Assembly: GCA_031769625.1 (NCBI GenBank) | Contig: JAUIMM010000135.1 | Location: 4,468,001-4,532,000, forward strand | DNA from: Taudactylus pleione | Lineage: Eukaryota; Chordata; Amphibia; Anura; Myobatrachidae | Length of the DNA stretch: 64,000 nucleotides | Direction of reading: 5' to 3' | In this document: one piece after another, positions 1-11,350 of the stretch | How the letters are laid out: the number at the start of each line of letters is the position of its first letter | Position numbering within the stretch: position 1 is the stretch's first letter | Translations under genes and position numbers: made by a program | Notes under the pieces: generated by a model | Told to the model about the DNA's origin: nothing | Database searches by the model: none | Seen by the model: the letters and a program-made list of their open reading frames with translations, nothing else

Positions 1-515
1 GGTGCTGTATTTTATACACAGAGGGCTAAGGCCCACGAAGTCACGGTGCTTGTATTTTATACACAAAGGGCTAAGGCCCACGAAGCCACAGTGCTTGTAT
101 TTTATACACAGAGGGCTAAGGCCCACAGAGTCATGGTGCTTGCATTTTATACACAGAGGGCTAAGGCCCACAGAGTCATGGTACTTGTATTTTATACACA
201 GAGGGCTTAGGCCCACGGAGTCATGGTACTTGTATTTTATACACAGAGGGCTAAGGCCCATGGAGTCACGGTGGTTTTATTTTATACACAGAGGGCTAAG
301 TCCCACAAAGTCACAGTGCTTGTATTTTATACACAGAGGGCTAAGGCCCATGGAGTCACGGTGGTTTTATTTTATACACAGAGGGCTATGGCCCACAAAG
401 TCACAGTGCTTGTATTTTATACACAGAGGGCTAAGGCCCACAAAGTCACGGTGTTTGTATATACAGAGGGCTAAGGCCCACTGAGTCATGGTGCCTGTAT
501 ACACAGTGGGGTACA
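1..515. repeat. 45-bp minisatellite, about 11 copies
   Basis: The unit contains TTTTATACACAGAGGGCTAA followed by GGCCCAC and recurs at an exact 45-bp spacing (for example at 9, 54 and 99). Because 45 is divisible by three, long open frames of repeated FIHRGLRPT-type peptides appear. These are artefacts of the period and not a gene. The array lies inside the hAT element ending at 1713. Confidence 0.9.
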
Positions 516-749
516 GCACCAAAAGATAAATTTTTTTTTTTCTTTTTAAACTTTTTACTTTTTTTTTTTACACACAGCCACTTGTGAGTCTTGACATTTT
601 AATCAGTATAGTGCAGCATATATCAGCATGCAGTGTGCCCCCTTACACAGTCACTTTGCAGCACAGCCACTTGTGAGTCTCTGGACACAGGACTTAATCA
701 GTAGAGTATAGCGTAGCATACATCAGCGTGCAGTCAGTGCCCTCTATAC

Positions 750-1398
750 CAGTGGTCAGGGAACAGGGGTAAATTACCCCACATGGGGTAAAAGTGAAAT
801 TCCTGGGGGTAATGGACGAACAGCCCTGCATGCATATGAGTCATTCTTTAATATATAGAATGATTCATATGCATGCCTGGCTGTGCCGCAGGGAGTCTCT
901 AAGCCGGACGCCTGCTGAGATGTTATTACCTGCAGGCGCCCGGCTCCTTCCCTGCAGTGCCGCGTTAGCCGGAGGCAGGAGTTCTCTTCTGAACTCCAGC
1001 TTCCAGCTCTCTCCATTCGCACTATGGGAGAGATGTCATGACGTCTCTCCCATAGTTCCAAGGAGCAGCCGGGCGGACAGGACGGCAGCGTATGCAGGAG
1101 CGGGGATTAAGGTAAGTTTTTTTTTTGTATAAACGGCACTACAGGGACATTATATGGGGCACTACTACAGGGACATTATATGGGGGCACTACTACAGGGG
1201 CATAACTATGGGGGCACTACTACAAGGGCATAACTATGGTGGCACTACTACAGGGGCATTATGTGGGGGTACTACTACAGGGGCATAACTATGGGGACAC
1301 TACTACTATATGATTTCCTTTCTTTCAAATCAAGGGGGTAACTTCGGCGTATCTAAATACATTTTGGGGTAAAAGGTAAAAAAGTTCCCTGACCCCTG
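750..1398. mobile_element. Nested non-autonomous hAT element with 8-bp target duplication
   Basis: The ends are inverted: CAGTGGTCAGGGAAC at 750 and GTTCCCTGACCCCTG ending at 1398. Flanking 8-mers CTCTATAC (742-749) and CTCTGTAC (1399-1406) match at 7 of 8 positions, the duplication length expected for hAT. It has no coding capacity. Inside are a 34-bp palindrome (about 1021-1054, centred on GTCATGACGTC) and a short minisatellite of GGGGCACTACTACAGG units (about 1130-1312). Confidence 0.8.
1130..1312. repeat. Minisatellite of about 30-bp GGGGCACTACTACAGG units
   Basis: About six imperfect units alternate GGCACTACTACAGGG with ACATTATATGGG or CATAACTATGGG. They lie inside the hAT element 750-1398. 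Confidence 0.75.
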
Positions 1399-1713
1399 CT
1401 CTGTACTGTCACTTTGCCAGCACAGCCAGTCCCTTTACACAGCCAGCAGTAATATAAGCAGATCAGTGTGCAGCTTGCGGAGCGTGTAGTGAATGGTGCC
1501 GAGTCATGGGACTCGGCGCCTTATGTAGAGGTGAACTCTCGCCTGTCGCGAGAGTTCGGCACTCTCGTGAGAATCCGACATCAAGACGCTGACGTTCGGC
1601 CTCGCAGTGGGGATCCGAGTCGGTGGGAACACCCGAGCCTCAGCTTGGGTGGACTCGGGTCCCTGATGTTCGGAGCGGTCTGATTTCTGTGGAATCCGGA
1701 CCGCTCATCCCTA

Positions 1714-2301
1714 ATTTAAAATAGGATGGAAATAAGCAAAAATGTGTAAAAATTGTTTAGAGATGAGTAGAGATGTCCATAAAAGATGACATTTTGCCTC
1801 TCTGGCATGCACGCATGCACAATGGCAAACAATCACCCCATCTGCGTAAAAATTGCATTAGCGTCCGTCTCTGAATCAGGCCCTGAGATCCATCTGACTC
1901 GAACTTAGCCCTCCCGATCTTCCTTTGTGGGGGCCTGACTTCATCTGATGGACCTCTAATGCTGAGGAACTTTGTATCAGGGGAGGGACCCTTACAAAAA
2001 TGACACATTACTCTCATGGTAAAAAAGCAAAAACACTATTTATAGATGAATTCTATGTTATTAGACGTTAAGCCTGTGCCTGTTTTCAGTAAACTGAGCT
2101 TTAGCTGTGTGGTATTTTTTAAAAAGTGCAAATATCTTATACTCTACTATAACAACCACCAGCACCTGTTGCAGGTGACACTTAGCAGGGATGGCCGACA
2201 ATAAGTTAAACCAGTGACACACATTTTCTGACCTTAAGATGTCTGGGCTAAGGCAATTGGATTTTTTATATTCTAACTGATATTTTCCTTTGTTCCCTTA
2301 G
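1714..2301. other. Intronic spacer before the first visible MS4A exon
   Basis: I see no gene here. Near 1872-1884 there is a CTGAATCAGGCCC end like those of the Harbinger-like family, but no partner end. The last 40 bases form a T-rich tract leading to the acceptor at 2300-2301. Confidence 0.5.
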
Positions 2302-2412
2302 ATTGTGCAGATTGTTGCAGCCATCTTGCAGATTGGTCTAGGAATTGGTCTGGCTTTTACTGCACACAACAATTCATTTCCAAGTGGTATCCCTTTCTGG
2401 GGCTCAGTATGT
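2302..2412 (+). CDS. MS4A-family tetraspan protein, exon encoding TM1 and the start of TM2
   Basis: The exon runs from a TTCCCTTAG acceptor to a GTAAGT donor and is 111 bp, 37 codons, phase 0 at both ends. It encodes a hydrophobic helix (IVQIVAAILQIGLGIGLAF), a short loop and FPSGIPFWGSVC. The loop followed by P-x-W-G-x-x-C is the signature stretch between TM1 and TM2 of MS4A/CD20-like proteins, four-pass plasma-membrane or endomembrane proteins that often associate with receptors or modulate calcium entry. The upstream exon(s) with the N-terminus, promoter and 5' UTR are outside the window. I cannot say which MS4A paralogue this is. No frame break is seen. Family assignment is firm; function is inferred from the family only. 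Confidence 0.87.
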
Positions 2413-2594
2413 GTAAGTACATAAACTTCTGATATGTTGGCATACAGTATGTACTTATTTCCTTTGTATTCTGTTTATCACAGCTGAGCACATGTTAAGC
2501 ACGCCAGCTCAGAGATGATATGGTAAATGTAAATCCTTTACTTTAAATAAAATATTGAACTATAGCTTGTCCCTTGCTTCTAAGTTGGAATAGT

Positions 2595-3114
2595 TGCCCT
2601 GATTCAGAGCCGGACGCTCTGACAGAGCGCTCGCTTTGAATCAGGACCATTCTTTTTTTTTTTGAACTGCCTCCTGGCAGCTTGCATAGCTGTGGGTGAC
2701 CACCCACAGCTATAGCGAGCGGCCAGGAAGATGGTCGCGATGGTCAAGACCTTGTGGTAGGGTCTTGTCGTCGCAAGCCCCAGATAGATTTCGGCTCTAA
2801 CAGAGCCGAAATCTCCCCCACTGACATCACTCGTGATGTCAGTGGGGCCGCCCCCAAACTGAGGCGTTCACATGGGAATGCCTCCGTTTGGGCAGCCACT
2901 CCCCCGGCCCGCCCACCAAAGGGGGGGTGTGCTGTCACTCAACATCGACAGCACGCCCCCTTTGGTACGAGACCCGGAGCGACGGATTGCCCATCGCTAT
3001 CCGGGTCTCGCGCATGCGCACGATGGAGCCGGCTCCTTCGTGTGCATGCACTCTGGGCCACCATTGACCCGGTTGCGAGCGCTCAGCGCTTGCGACCGGG
3101 CCTGAATCAGGCCC
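2595..3114. mobile_element. Harbinger-like foldback element A (TSD AGT)
   Basis: The ends are diverged and exact forms of GGGCCTGATTCAG (2595-2607) and CTGAATCAGGCCC (3102-3114), flanked on both sides by AGT. The interior is a chain of separate hairpins, for example CCCACTGACATCACTCGTGA with its complement around 2817-2848, AGATTTCGGCTCTAACAG with its complement around 2788-2812, and the CCACCCACAGCTAT pairing near 2690-2715. There is no coding sequence. It is the same family as 41300-41792 and 55404-55904, in the opposite orientation. Confidence 0.82.
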
Positions 3115-3229
3115 AGTAATCACTCAGTACATGCTGCCATATTTCTGTGAAATTACATCACACCTCCCAGTCATATGGCCAAATGTAGGATTTTAAAACT
3201 GCTGAGATTTTAGCAAGTTAGCAGTCAAA

Positions 3230-3299
3230 TTTAAAGTGGCAATGTTTAGTTAAGGCAACCCTAAACTAGTATTTCCTTACTAATCATTGCCACTTTAAA
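3230..3299. mobile_element. Small MITE with 15-bp perfect inverted repeats
   Basis: TTTAAAGTGGCAATG at 3230-3244 is exactly complementary to CATTGCCACTTTAAA at 3285-3299. It is non-coding and I cannot assign a superfamily. Confidence 0.6.
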
Positions 3300-3339
3300 G
3301 TAATGTATGACACAGTAGACATTGCATTTATTAACAGTT

Positions 3340-3440
3340 ATTTATATAGCACACACATATTTCATAGCAATTTACAGAGACTATCTGGCCATTCACATCA
3401 GTCCCTGTCCCAGTGGGTCTTACACTCTATGGGCCTGATT
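3340..3440. repeat. Ancient interspersed repeat fragment (also at about 10500-10720)
   Basis: The stretch with CATCAGTCCCTGTCCCAGTGG and TTTATATAGCAC resembles 10500-10720, which continues into GGAGTGTGGGAGGAAACC and a GTACCCGGAGGAAACCCA block. This is a widespread vertebrate repeat type, probably a LINE or SINE tail. I do not name the family. Confidence 0.55.
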
Positions 3441-4789
3441 CAGCTTTGGGAATATAGTGATAAAGAGCACGTAATTGTGAACCAGGACAAACCATGTTGC
3501 AATGCAAGGGGTGCAAGTACATACATTTTATTCTGCATGTAGGGTAAATACTGGCTGCTTTTGCATGTAGCCCACAAATACTGCACAGCTATATTTTTAT
3601 ACTGCAATTTAGATGTCAGCTTGGACCATACATGCCAACTCTCCTGCTTCTTGTGGGAGGCTCCCGTTTTGTCTACAAGCCTCCCGCTCCCCCGCAAAAC
3701 TTAATAAATACCCTGCATTCCCCACAGCCCTGTCTGAAATCCAGACTGTGCATGCGCGAGTCTGGATGTGACAGAAGCTGGGCCAGATAGCCATATGTAA
3801 TAAGCTGGCCACGCACCGCAGGGTTGTGTGGGTAGCGTTGGCCAGCAAGCAGGAGCAAAGAACAGGACTGAAGGGGATCTAGTTGTAACCCGGAGGCGGA
3901 GCCTGAGTTGTCATCAGTGCAGGCAGAGACGAGATTTTGGGGGTAAATTTACTAAGGTTCAATATGACTTTCGATTTGTAGTTCGATTTTGCTTACCTCA
4001 AACCGACTCAAATCGAAAGTTCAAATCCCTCATTTACTGACATTCGATTTGAGAAGCTTTTCCAAAATCGTGATTTGCCGTTCGATTTGGCATGTTCATG
4101 TACAAATTGAGCAGGAAATCCCACTTCAAATCGAACTGCATATCCCTGATTGAATAGAACTGCTACATGCTTTCACTTTCAGCACCGTTTTCACACAGAA
4201 ACATACAGACATCAGTGAGATGTATCTTACTGTAACTAGCTTAGAACTTGTTAAATTAAGAAAAAAATTAAACAGAACCAGTCCTGGTTGTCTAAGTACA
4301 GGGAAAAAAATGTATAGGGTTCCACTTACAAGCAGCAAGAGGCTCTGGGAACCAGTCCTGGTTCTGGACTTACAAGGAAAATATTGCGTAGGGTCTCCCT
4401 GTAATTCGCAGAACCAGCACTGGACTAGGGATGTGCGCCGGACCATTTTTGCCGGATTTGGATTTGGAGTTGGTTCTAATTCGTCGTCTGGATTTGGATT
4501 TGGATTTGCCAAACTGCAGTGACTGGCTTTGGATTGGGATTTTTTTACAAAAATTGACAAAAGAAGCTAAAATCACATAAATTGGTCTTTTTTTTCTTCC
4601 TAGAGTATTATTAACCTCAATAACATTAATTTCCAGTCAATTTAGACCATATCACAGCTAATAATATTGTTTTCAACATTATTGGCCAAAGGTTGCAGTG
4701 AGCTGACTGGTTACTAAGCGACAAAGCAGCGGCACAACGACACAGACACCACAGTATAAAGCACATCTATGACACATTGCCACACAGCA

Positions 4790-5282
4790 GTGGCAGAAAT
4801 GAAAAGTAGTGCACCCACCCAGTGGGGTACGGCCAGCAGAATCACAGTACTTGTTACAAAGTGGGCTACGGCCCAAGGAGTCACAGTGCACAATCTTATT
4901 CACATTACACCACACATAGTGCCCCTGATTCACATTACACCATAAAGTAGTGTCTTTTATTTATGTTACGACACACAGTAGTGCCCCTTTTACACAATTT
5001 CCACAGTAGTGACCCTTTTACACAATGCCCACAGTAGTGCCCCTTTTACACAATGCCCACAGTAGTGGTGTCCCTTACACAATGCCCCCAGCAGTGGTGC
5101 CCCCTATGTAGTCCCCTTAGTAGTAGGGTCCCCTATGCAGTGGCCCCAGTAGTATGCCCCCCATTAGCAGGCACCCCCCAGTAGTATGCCCACCATTAGC
5201 AGGCCCCCCATTAGCAGCCCCCCCAGTAGTATGGCCCCCCAGTAGTAGGCTGCCCCAGTAGCAGGCCCCCCCAGTAGTATAT
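4790..5282. repeat. Minisatellite of CACAGTAGTGCCC / CCCCAGTAGTATG units, left half
   Basis: Diverged units of about 30 bp (ACACAATGCCCACAGTAGTG) grade into shorter C-rich CCCCAGTAGTATGCC units. The array is interrupted at 5282 and resumes at 6241. Confidence 0.75.
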
Positions 5283-6240
5283 GGGAAAGATATCTGGGCT
5301 GCACAACCTGACTCTATATATTAAGGGAGGTGCTACCTGATGAGACTAATTGCAGGCACAGAAACAGACAAATCTCAGGTGCACAACTCCAGATTATTAA
5401 TGATATATATATAAATGCAATAAAATTTTGCAATCAATAGAGGTTTTTAGCATAATCATGGCCAAGCTTATGGGCCTACCCACCAATATCCAGGTAACCT
5501 CTTTCGGGTAGGTCCCTAACATACCAAGGTTCAAATCCAGAGCGCAGGACCCCCCAAAAAATGCCCCAGCCAAGCTGCCCCAGGGCACCAGCATAGTAAG
5601 AAAAGTGCAGTGTAAAGAGATAGTTAAGAGCAGCTACAGCTGCATATAAGGAATGAAAATAAAATTTTGACAATGAGCATGAAACCCCCTGACAATGAGC
5701 AGGTAATTTTAAAGTAATTAGAAGCCTTACTGTGGGGCATAAAATGGTGTTGGGCAAATATGTAAGTGGCACTTTGGTAATAGGTATTACAGTGTGTGGC
5801 ATAATGTGTAATGGGCATTATGGTGTGTGGAATAATGTAAGTCACTATACCAGGGACCGCATTATAACACATTTTTCTTTTATAACACATTTTAACCCTT
5901 CACTGTTTGTTTAATATACATGTACTTCACTTTTTTATTTTCATTCTTTATATGCAGCTGTGGCTGCTCTTAACTATCTCTTTACACTGCACTTTTCTTA
6001 CTATGGCGGTACCCTGGGGCAGCTTGGCTGGGCCAGTTTAGGGGGGGTCCTGCACTCTGGATTTGAACCCTAGTATGTTAGGGACCTACCCGAAAGAGGT
6101 TACCTGGATATTGGTGGGTAGGCCCATAAGCTTGGCCATGATTATGCTAAAAACCTCTATTGATTGCAAAATTTTATTGCATTTATATATATATCATCAA
6201 TAATCTGGAGTTGTGCACCTGAGATTTGTCTGTTTCTGTG
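5283..6240. mobile_element. Foldback element inserted in a minisatellite
   Basis: Arms of about 285 bp at 5356-5640 and 5960-6240 are inverted copies: CAGAAACAGACAAATCTCAG at the left and CTGAGATTTGTCTGTTTCTG at the right. They enclose a core of about 300 bp. A left leader of about 70 bp has no counterpart at the right. The core holds two units of a CAATGAGCATGAAACCCCCTGA repeat at about 5670-5702. A second copy at 11821-12440 carries the core in the opposite orientation relative to the arm. Confidence 0.72.
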
Positions 6241-6570
6241 CCCCCCAGTAGTAGGCTGCCCCAGTAGTAGCCCCCCTGTAGTATGGCCCCCCAGTAGTAA
6301 GGCCCCCCAGTAATATGGCCCCCCCCCAGTAGCAGGCCTCCCCAGTAGTAGCCCCCCCAGTAGTAGGCCCCCCCAAGTAGCAGGCGCCCCCCCAGTAGTA
6401 GGCTACCCCCAGTAGCAGGCCCACCCCAGTAGTATGCCCCCCCCCAGTAGTATGCCCCCCCCCAGTAGTGTGGCCCCCCCCAGTAGCAGGCCCCCCCCAG
6501 TAGTATGGCCCCCCCGCACCCCCCGGTAGCAGACCCCCCAGTAGCAGACCCCCCCCCCCAGTAGCACCCC
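6241..6570. repeat. CCCCAGTAGTA minisatellite, right half
   Basis: Tandem C-rich units (CCCCCCAGTAGTAGG, CCCCAGTAGCAGG) continue the array broken at 5282. Confidence 0.8.
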
Positions 6571-9083
6571 CGGCCCTTACACAAGTAAAACAAAAAAAAA
6601 CGTACCTGTATCCCCGCTCCCACACCGTCCGCTCTGCTGTCACACGCTGAGGAGGGAGCCGGAAGACGGAGCTCATGTGTGAGCAGCAGCCAATGAGAGT
6701 CTGTGTGACTCTCATTGGCTGCTGTAACAAACACACAGCTGCCGCTGGCGGCTGTGTGTTTGTGTCTGTGTAGGGCAGACCGCTATCACAGCGCTCTGCC
6801 CTACACAATAAGAGCCCTGATGTCGGATTCTCTAGTGAGAATCCGACATCAGGCGGCCGCCGTTCGGCCCCGAACGGGGATCCAAGTCAGGCGGTGAACA
6901 CCCGAACAGGGTTCGGGTGGACTCGGATCCCCAATGTTCAGAGCGGGTTGGATTCCACAGAATCCGAACCGCTCATCTCTACACTGGACCCTTTCTAGCA
7001 GGGGATTAATGCCACAGCCAGGGGTGCCCTTTCACCGGGCCCCCCAGCCGCAGCATCAGCCCTGATCCCTAGTCAGCCCAGGCCAGAGATTCCTGGGGAT
7101 CCCCCCAAAAAAACCCCTAGTCTGATAGCCCGGGGCTATCCTCGCCACCCCCAGGCGGTGGGTGGTGGGTTGATAGTGTAAGTGTAGAGCATTTGAATAA
7201 GTTTAAAATATTGTCTTTTGCTGTGGAATTGCAGGTCCCAGCAAGCCTCCCCCGCATACTGGTACATGGAGAACCAAAATTACCAGCATTTGGGGCATTA
7301 CGGGCCCACTGGTACCTGTAGTTCCACTGCAAAAGCAATATTAAAAAAACACAGGACACACACCATACACAGTATAATTTTATTAAACATGCATGCACAC
7401 ACACATGTACTCATACTCACCTATGTATCCCTGTAGCATTGGTCCACTTGTCCAGTAGATAATCCATAGATAATCCTGTGAAAAAAAAACATACTCACCT
7501 TCTCCTATGCATGGTTCGGTCCTCTTCGGTTAAAGTAGGCATCCATGGTCTTCTTAATACAAAAAAATGAAAAACACGAACCATGCACTTAAGTAACAAC
7601 CAGGATGGTTATTAGTTCCCCCTTTGAAGGTCCGTGTCTGAGCAGTCATTGGCTGAGAGAGGTCAGCCCCCGCCTCTCAGCCAATGAACAGCTCCCTCCA
7701 TTGAAGTCAATGGAGAGCCACAGGGTAACTAAAGTGTATTCTGCGGTTCCCACCATTGACTTCAATGGAGGAGCCGTTAATTGGCTGAGAGATGGGGGCT
7801 GACCTCTCTCGGCCAATGAATGCTCAGATACGGCTCTACAAAGGCTAGAGCCACATCTGAACTCTTCATTCGAGAGATAACAATAATCTTGGTTGTTACC
7901 TAGTGCGTGGGTCGGTTTTATTAATTTTTTTATTTTAAGAAGACCATGGAACCCTACAGAGACAAGGAGACCAGTCCAGGTAATGTATGTGTGTGTGTAT
8001 GTATGTATGTATTAACACTGTAATTCACGGTGTGTGTCTTGTGTTTATTTAAACATTTATTTACAGGTGAACTACAGGTACCAGCAGGCCCTTGTGGTTC
8101 CCCAAGTACCAGTATGTGGGAGTGGCTTGCTGGGACCTGCAGTTCTACTGTAAAAACAATGTTTTTAATCTTCTTTTTTTACACTACACCAACAATATCA
8201 ACCCACCACCCACCGACCAGGGCTGGCGGGGATAGTCCCGGGCTATCAGCTTAGGCTAGGGGTGCCCTGGAGAGTGGGACCCCTATATTGGTGGGGTCCC
8301 CAACTCCCCAGGGATCCCTGGCCTGGGCTGACCAGTGGTCAGGACTGATGCTGTGGCTGGGAGGCCCGGTGATAGGGCACCCTTGGCTGCGCCTCAATCC
8401 CCCACTAGAAAGGGTCCAGAGCTGGTTCTGGAGCTTACAGGGGAACCATATGCAATTTTTTCCCTGTAAGTCCAGAACCAGGACTGGTTCCCAGAGCCCA
8501 GTGCTGGTTGTACTAAGTACAGTGGAACCCTAAATATTTTTTCCCTGTACTTAGACAACCAGGACTGGCTATGAAAAGTCAGGGGCTGGTTCTGTTTTAG
8601 GGGGGACCTCACATCATTTTTTTTTACATTTACCTCTTTCTAAGCTATTTACAGCAAGATACATGCATGCATCACACTGATGTACTGTATGAATGTATCT
8701 GTGTCAAATCGAAAGCATGAAGCAGGTCTATTCATTTGGGGATTTGAAGTTTGATTTGAAGTTTGATTTCCAATCGAATGATAGTAAATAAGGGATTTGT
8801 GTGTTGGTCTATGTAAAAGTACCGATGTTTTTCAAATGTTCGATTCGAGTTCGATTTGAGTAAAATTCGGTTTTAAATTCAATTTTACATTTGATTTGGC
8901 TTTTAGTAAATACCCAAATGCAAAATCGAATACAAATCGAATGCCTAATCAATCAAAATGCAAAATCGAATGTTAGTAAATATACCCCTTGTTCTCAATT
9001 TCTCCTGCTTCAGCGGCAGCAGAGGCTTCTCCTTCTCCCCCTTGCCTAAGTAAGTAATTATTATAGTGTTTCGTGCTCAGGGT

Positions 9084-9540
9084 CAGTGGCGGTTCTAAGG
9101 GGAGGCTAACAGGGCTGTCGCCCTGAGCACCGGCCCCTAGAGGGTGCCACTGAGTCCCCAGAAGGAAAAAAAAACCCACAAAAAAAAAAAAAACAGCGCC
9201 GGTCCCAACCCCCCGCTAGCGACCACAGGGAGACTCAGTTTGGCAGGCGCCCGCTGAGATTTGTTACCAGCAGGCACCCGGTTCCCTCCTTGCAGCAGCA
9301 GCCGAAAGCCAGAGCTCACTGCTGAGCTCCGGCTTCCTGCTCCCAGGGAGAGCACTATGGGAGGGACGTCATGATGTCATGACATCTCTCCCATAGATCC
9401 GAGTAGCCAAAGCTCACTCCTGAGCTCCGGCTCCCGCAGAGAGCACTATGGGAGGGGCGTCATGACGTCTCTCCCATAGATCCGTGGAGCTGCGGTCGGA
9501 CCGGAGCAGGAGTAGGGCTTAAGGTAAGTATTGTGTTTGT
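9084..9540. mobile_element. hAT-like non-autonomous element, right end not resolved
   Basis: It begins CAGTGGCGGTTCTAAGG, a typical hAT-type end. It contains two palindromes of the form CTATGGGAGgGrCGTCATGA (9355-9398 and 9446-9480), shared with the element at 750-1398. I could not find a convincing right terminus or target duplication, so the end coordinate is approximate. Confidence 0.45.
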
Positions 9541-10105
9541 ATTTTAATTGTATTTTTTTTTCCAGAAGCACCAGCACTGGGGGCATGACTATCACTGGGG
9601 GATGACTTGGGGCATGACTGGGGTTCATGGTATGCACTTGGTGGCTTTGCAATAGTGTTACAGATTGCAGGGTGCCTGTCTGGAGTGCCAAAATTAGCAT
9701 ATCAAATTGCTTACATCAAAGGATGCAATATATGATGGTTCCACATTTTTTGGTATGTATTTTACACCCAATCATTATCTTTATTGGCCTCTTCAGGCTC
9801 GAACAGAAATCCATGTTAACTGCAATCTGCAGGGTTGATCACGGGCTGCTGTGGTCTTTAATGGAATAGCCCCGGCATATTAATTAGCCTGCGGTAATTA
9901 ACCACGGCTAATTGAATCCGGCCCTATAAGTTTTAAATGCTTTTATGTTCGACCATACATAATTAATACGAGTATGCTCATTTTCCTTGTATTAATTATA
10001 AAATGACACAAATCAAAAATTGATTGTTTATTTACTAAGGATAAATAGGTAAAGTAGATAATACTGTAGGTAAAATATTTGTTATGGACTCAGCAGGCTC
10101 TAGAC

Positions 10106-10263
10106 CAGGGGTGGGCAATAAGCATTCTTCTATCTACTGTGGGACTACACATCCCAGCAAGCCCTGCCATAGTTTTGCTATCAAGACATGCTAAAACTGT
10201 GTCAGGACATCCTGGGATGTGTAGTTCAACAGCAGTTGGATAACAGCTTTTTGCCCACCCCTA
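10106..10263. mobile_element. Short hAT-type MITE
   Basis: CAGGGGTGGGCAATAAG at the left and TTTTTGCCCACCCCTA at the right form inverted ends. The inner arms also pair through ACTACACATCCCAGCA and TGGGATGTGTAGTTCA. Flanking 8-mers are only 5 of 8 identical, so this is an old insertion. Confidence 0.6.
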
Positions 10264-10879
10264 CCTTGGACTTACAGTATTAGTAAAAAATGTGGAGCGT
10301 GGCCTACCTAAAAGATACTTTAGGGGATTACAAGCAGCAATGGTCTATTAGGAAGTGCTACTAATTAATGTGATGTCCGGTGTAATGTAAAGACAGGTCT
10401 AGCTAATATATGGTTAAGTGCTTAGCATATATTTGCACTTTAACATTCTATTTAAATGACATATATTATAATAATTAACTGTGAATTCAGTTTTAGTTAT
10501 TTATATCTAGCACTCACATATTCTGCATCATTTCTCACATCAGTCCCTGCCCCAGTGGAGCTTACAATCGATATTCCCTGCCACATGTACTTACTTACTT
10601 TTTTATTGGGAGTCAATTAATCTAGCAAAATATTTTTGGAGTGTGGGAGGAAACCAGGGTACAGTACCCGGAGGAAACCCATGTAAGTAGGAATGCTAAC
10701 CATGTTACCATCTGTGCTTTCAATATATGACACTTCACTACATGATATGTATAGCCTACTAACCTCCCATGTCGGGATCTTCATCTCCCAGCCTTCGGGC
10801 ATCAGGATTTCAACTGCCGGGCTTCCGTCCGGCGGTATTACATACCCAACCCTCCCCATACTATGAGGCCCATAGTACA

Positions 10880-11350
10880 GAGTGGGCTCAGGATGTACTA
10901 GAGATGAGTGGTTAGGTTTTTGAGAAAGCCTAACACCCCAAACTTTGGGGTTCTGAGTCGAACTGAATGATAGTTTGGAATCACTTTGTAAGTCCATCTC
11001 TTTTGATTTCAGGTGCAGTGAGGTAGTCAAAATTGACTGGTAATAACTGGAAATGAAAGGTGTTGATGTTAATATTACGTACAATAGGAACAAAAACTAG
11101 AGATGAGTGTGCCCGGTTCTCAGAGAACAAGACCCGCCCAAACATGGCAATTCTGAGTTGGATCCAAGTCCGGATGAGGTTTTCTCACCTGACTAGGATC
11201 CGAAAATGAGGCAAAACATCATCGTCGGATTCTCGCTGGTTTTGGATTGTATATAAGTCCCTCCCTGCGATGATTGGTGCCATATCCTTGCTGAGTTCCA
11301 TCCAGGGATTGCTGTGCTGTCCATCCAGGCATAGGCATCTTTATAATGGG
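10880..11350. mobile_element. Fragments of hAT ends related to the 13128 element
   Basis: TAGAGATGAGTGTGCCCGG at about 11099 begins a degraded copy of the 5' end of the autonomous hAT, including ATGAGGCAAAACATCATCG, a TATATAAG box and GTGCCATATCCTTGCTGAG. Just left, 10990-11080 resembles the 3' region of the old copy (TCAAAATTGACTGG and AACTGGAAATGA). Neither has coding sequence. Confidence 0.55.

Larger units (their letters stand above)
1..1713 (-). mobile_element. Non-autonomous hAT element, right-hand part (left end outside window)
   Basis: The right end at 1702-1713 reads CGCTCATCCCTA, the inverted form of the TAGGGATGAGCG end seen on other hAT elements here. The last 150 bp (about 1560-1713) match 6830-6981 of the complete element at 4426-6981, so the two belong to one family. 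The interior holds a 45-bp minisatellite (1-515), a T-rich stretch with a roughly 90-bp duplication (about 580-740, each copy with CACAGCCACTTGTGAGTCT) and a nested smaller hAT (750-1398). No transposase coding is visible. Its left end and left target duplication are not in the window. Confidence 0.6.
4426..6981. mobile_element. Non-autonomous hAT element with exact 8-bp target duplication
   Basis: The ends are TAGGGATGTGCGCCGG (4426) and CCGCTCATCTCTA (ending 6981), flanked by identical CACTGGAC at 4418-4425 and 6982-6989. The 5' end resembles that of the autonomous element at 13128. It has no transposase ORF. It contains minisatellite arrays (4790-5282 and 6241-6570) that were one array before a foldback (5283-6240) inserted. 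Long minus-strand frames in 6183-6808 are glycine-rich readings of the CCCCAGTAGTA array and are not genes. Confidence 0.82.
3940..8988. mobile_element. Large foldback element with GGGGTAAATTTACTAAG ends
   Basis: The ends are GGGGTAAATTTACTAAG at 3940 and the diverged complement GTTAGTAAATATACCCC ending at 8988, flanked by TTG on both sides. Long arms pair over their length. AATCGAAAG-rich blocks occur at 3970-4130 and 8700-8960. CCAGTCCTGGTT blocks occur at 4280-4430 and 8400-8600. Two further blocks pair: 6990-7330 (CCCTTTCTAGCAG, GGTGGGTGGTGGGTTG) with 8060-8420. A hAT (4426-6981) has inserted into the left arm. There is no coding capacity. It is related to the elements at 53854 and 60648. 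Confidence 0.65.

Noticed and set aside
2..484. 160-codon plus-strand open frame
   Set aside because: It is the 45-bp minisatellite read in frame; the period is a multiple of three.
1872..1884. A seventh Harbinger-like element
   Set aside because: Only one end (CTGAATCAGGCCC) was found, with no partner end or duplication.
4126..4576. Minus-strand frames of 144 and 68 codons
   Set aside because: They cross the foldback arm and a hAT end, and show no domain or splice signals.
6183..6808. Gly/Tyr/Thr-rich minus-strand frames of 183 and 203 codons
   Set aside because: Readings of the CCCCAGTAGTA minisatellite; two overlapping frames are open for the same reason.
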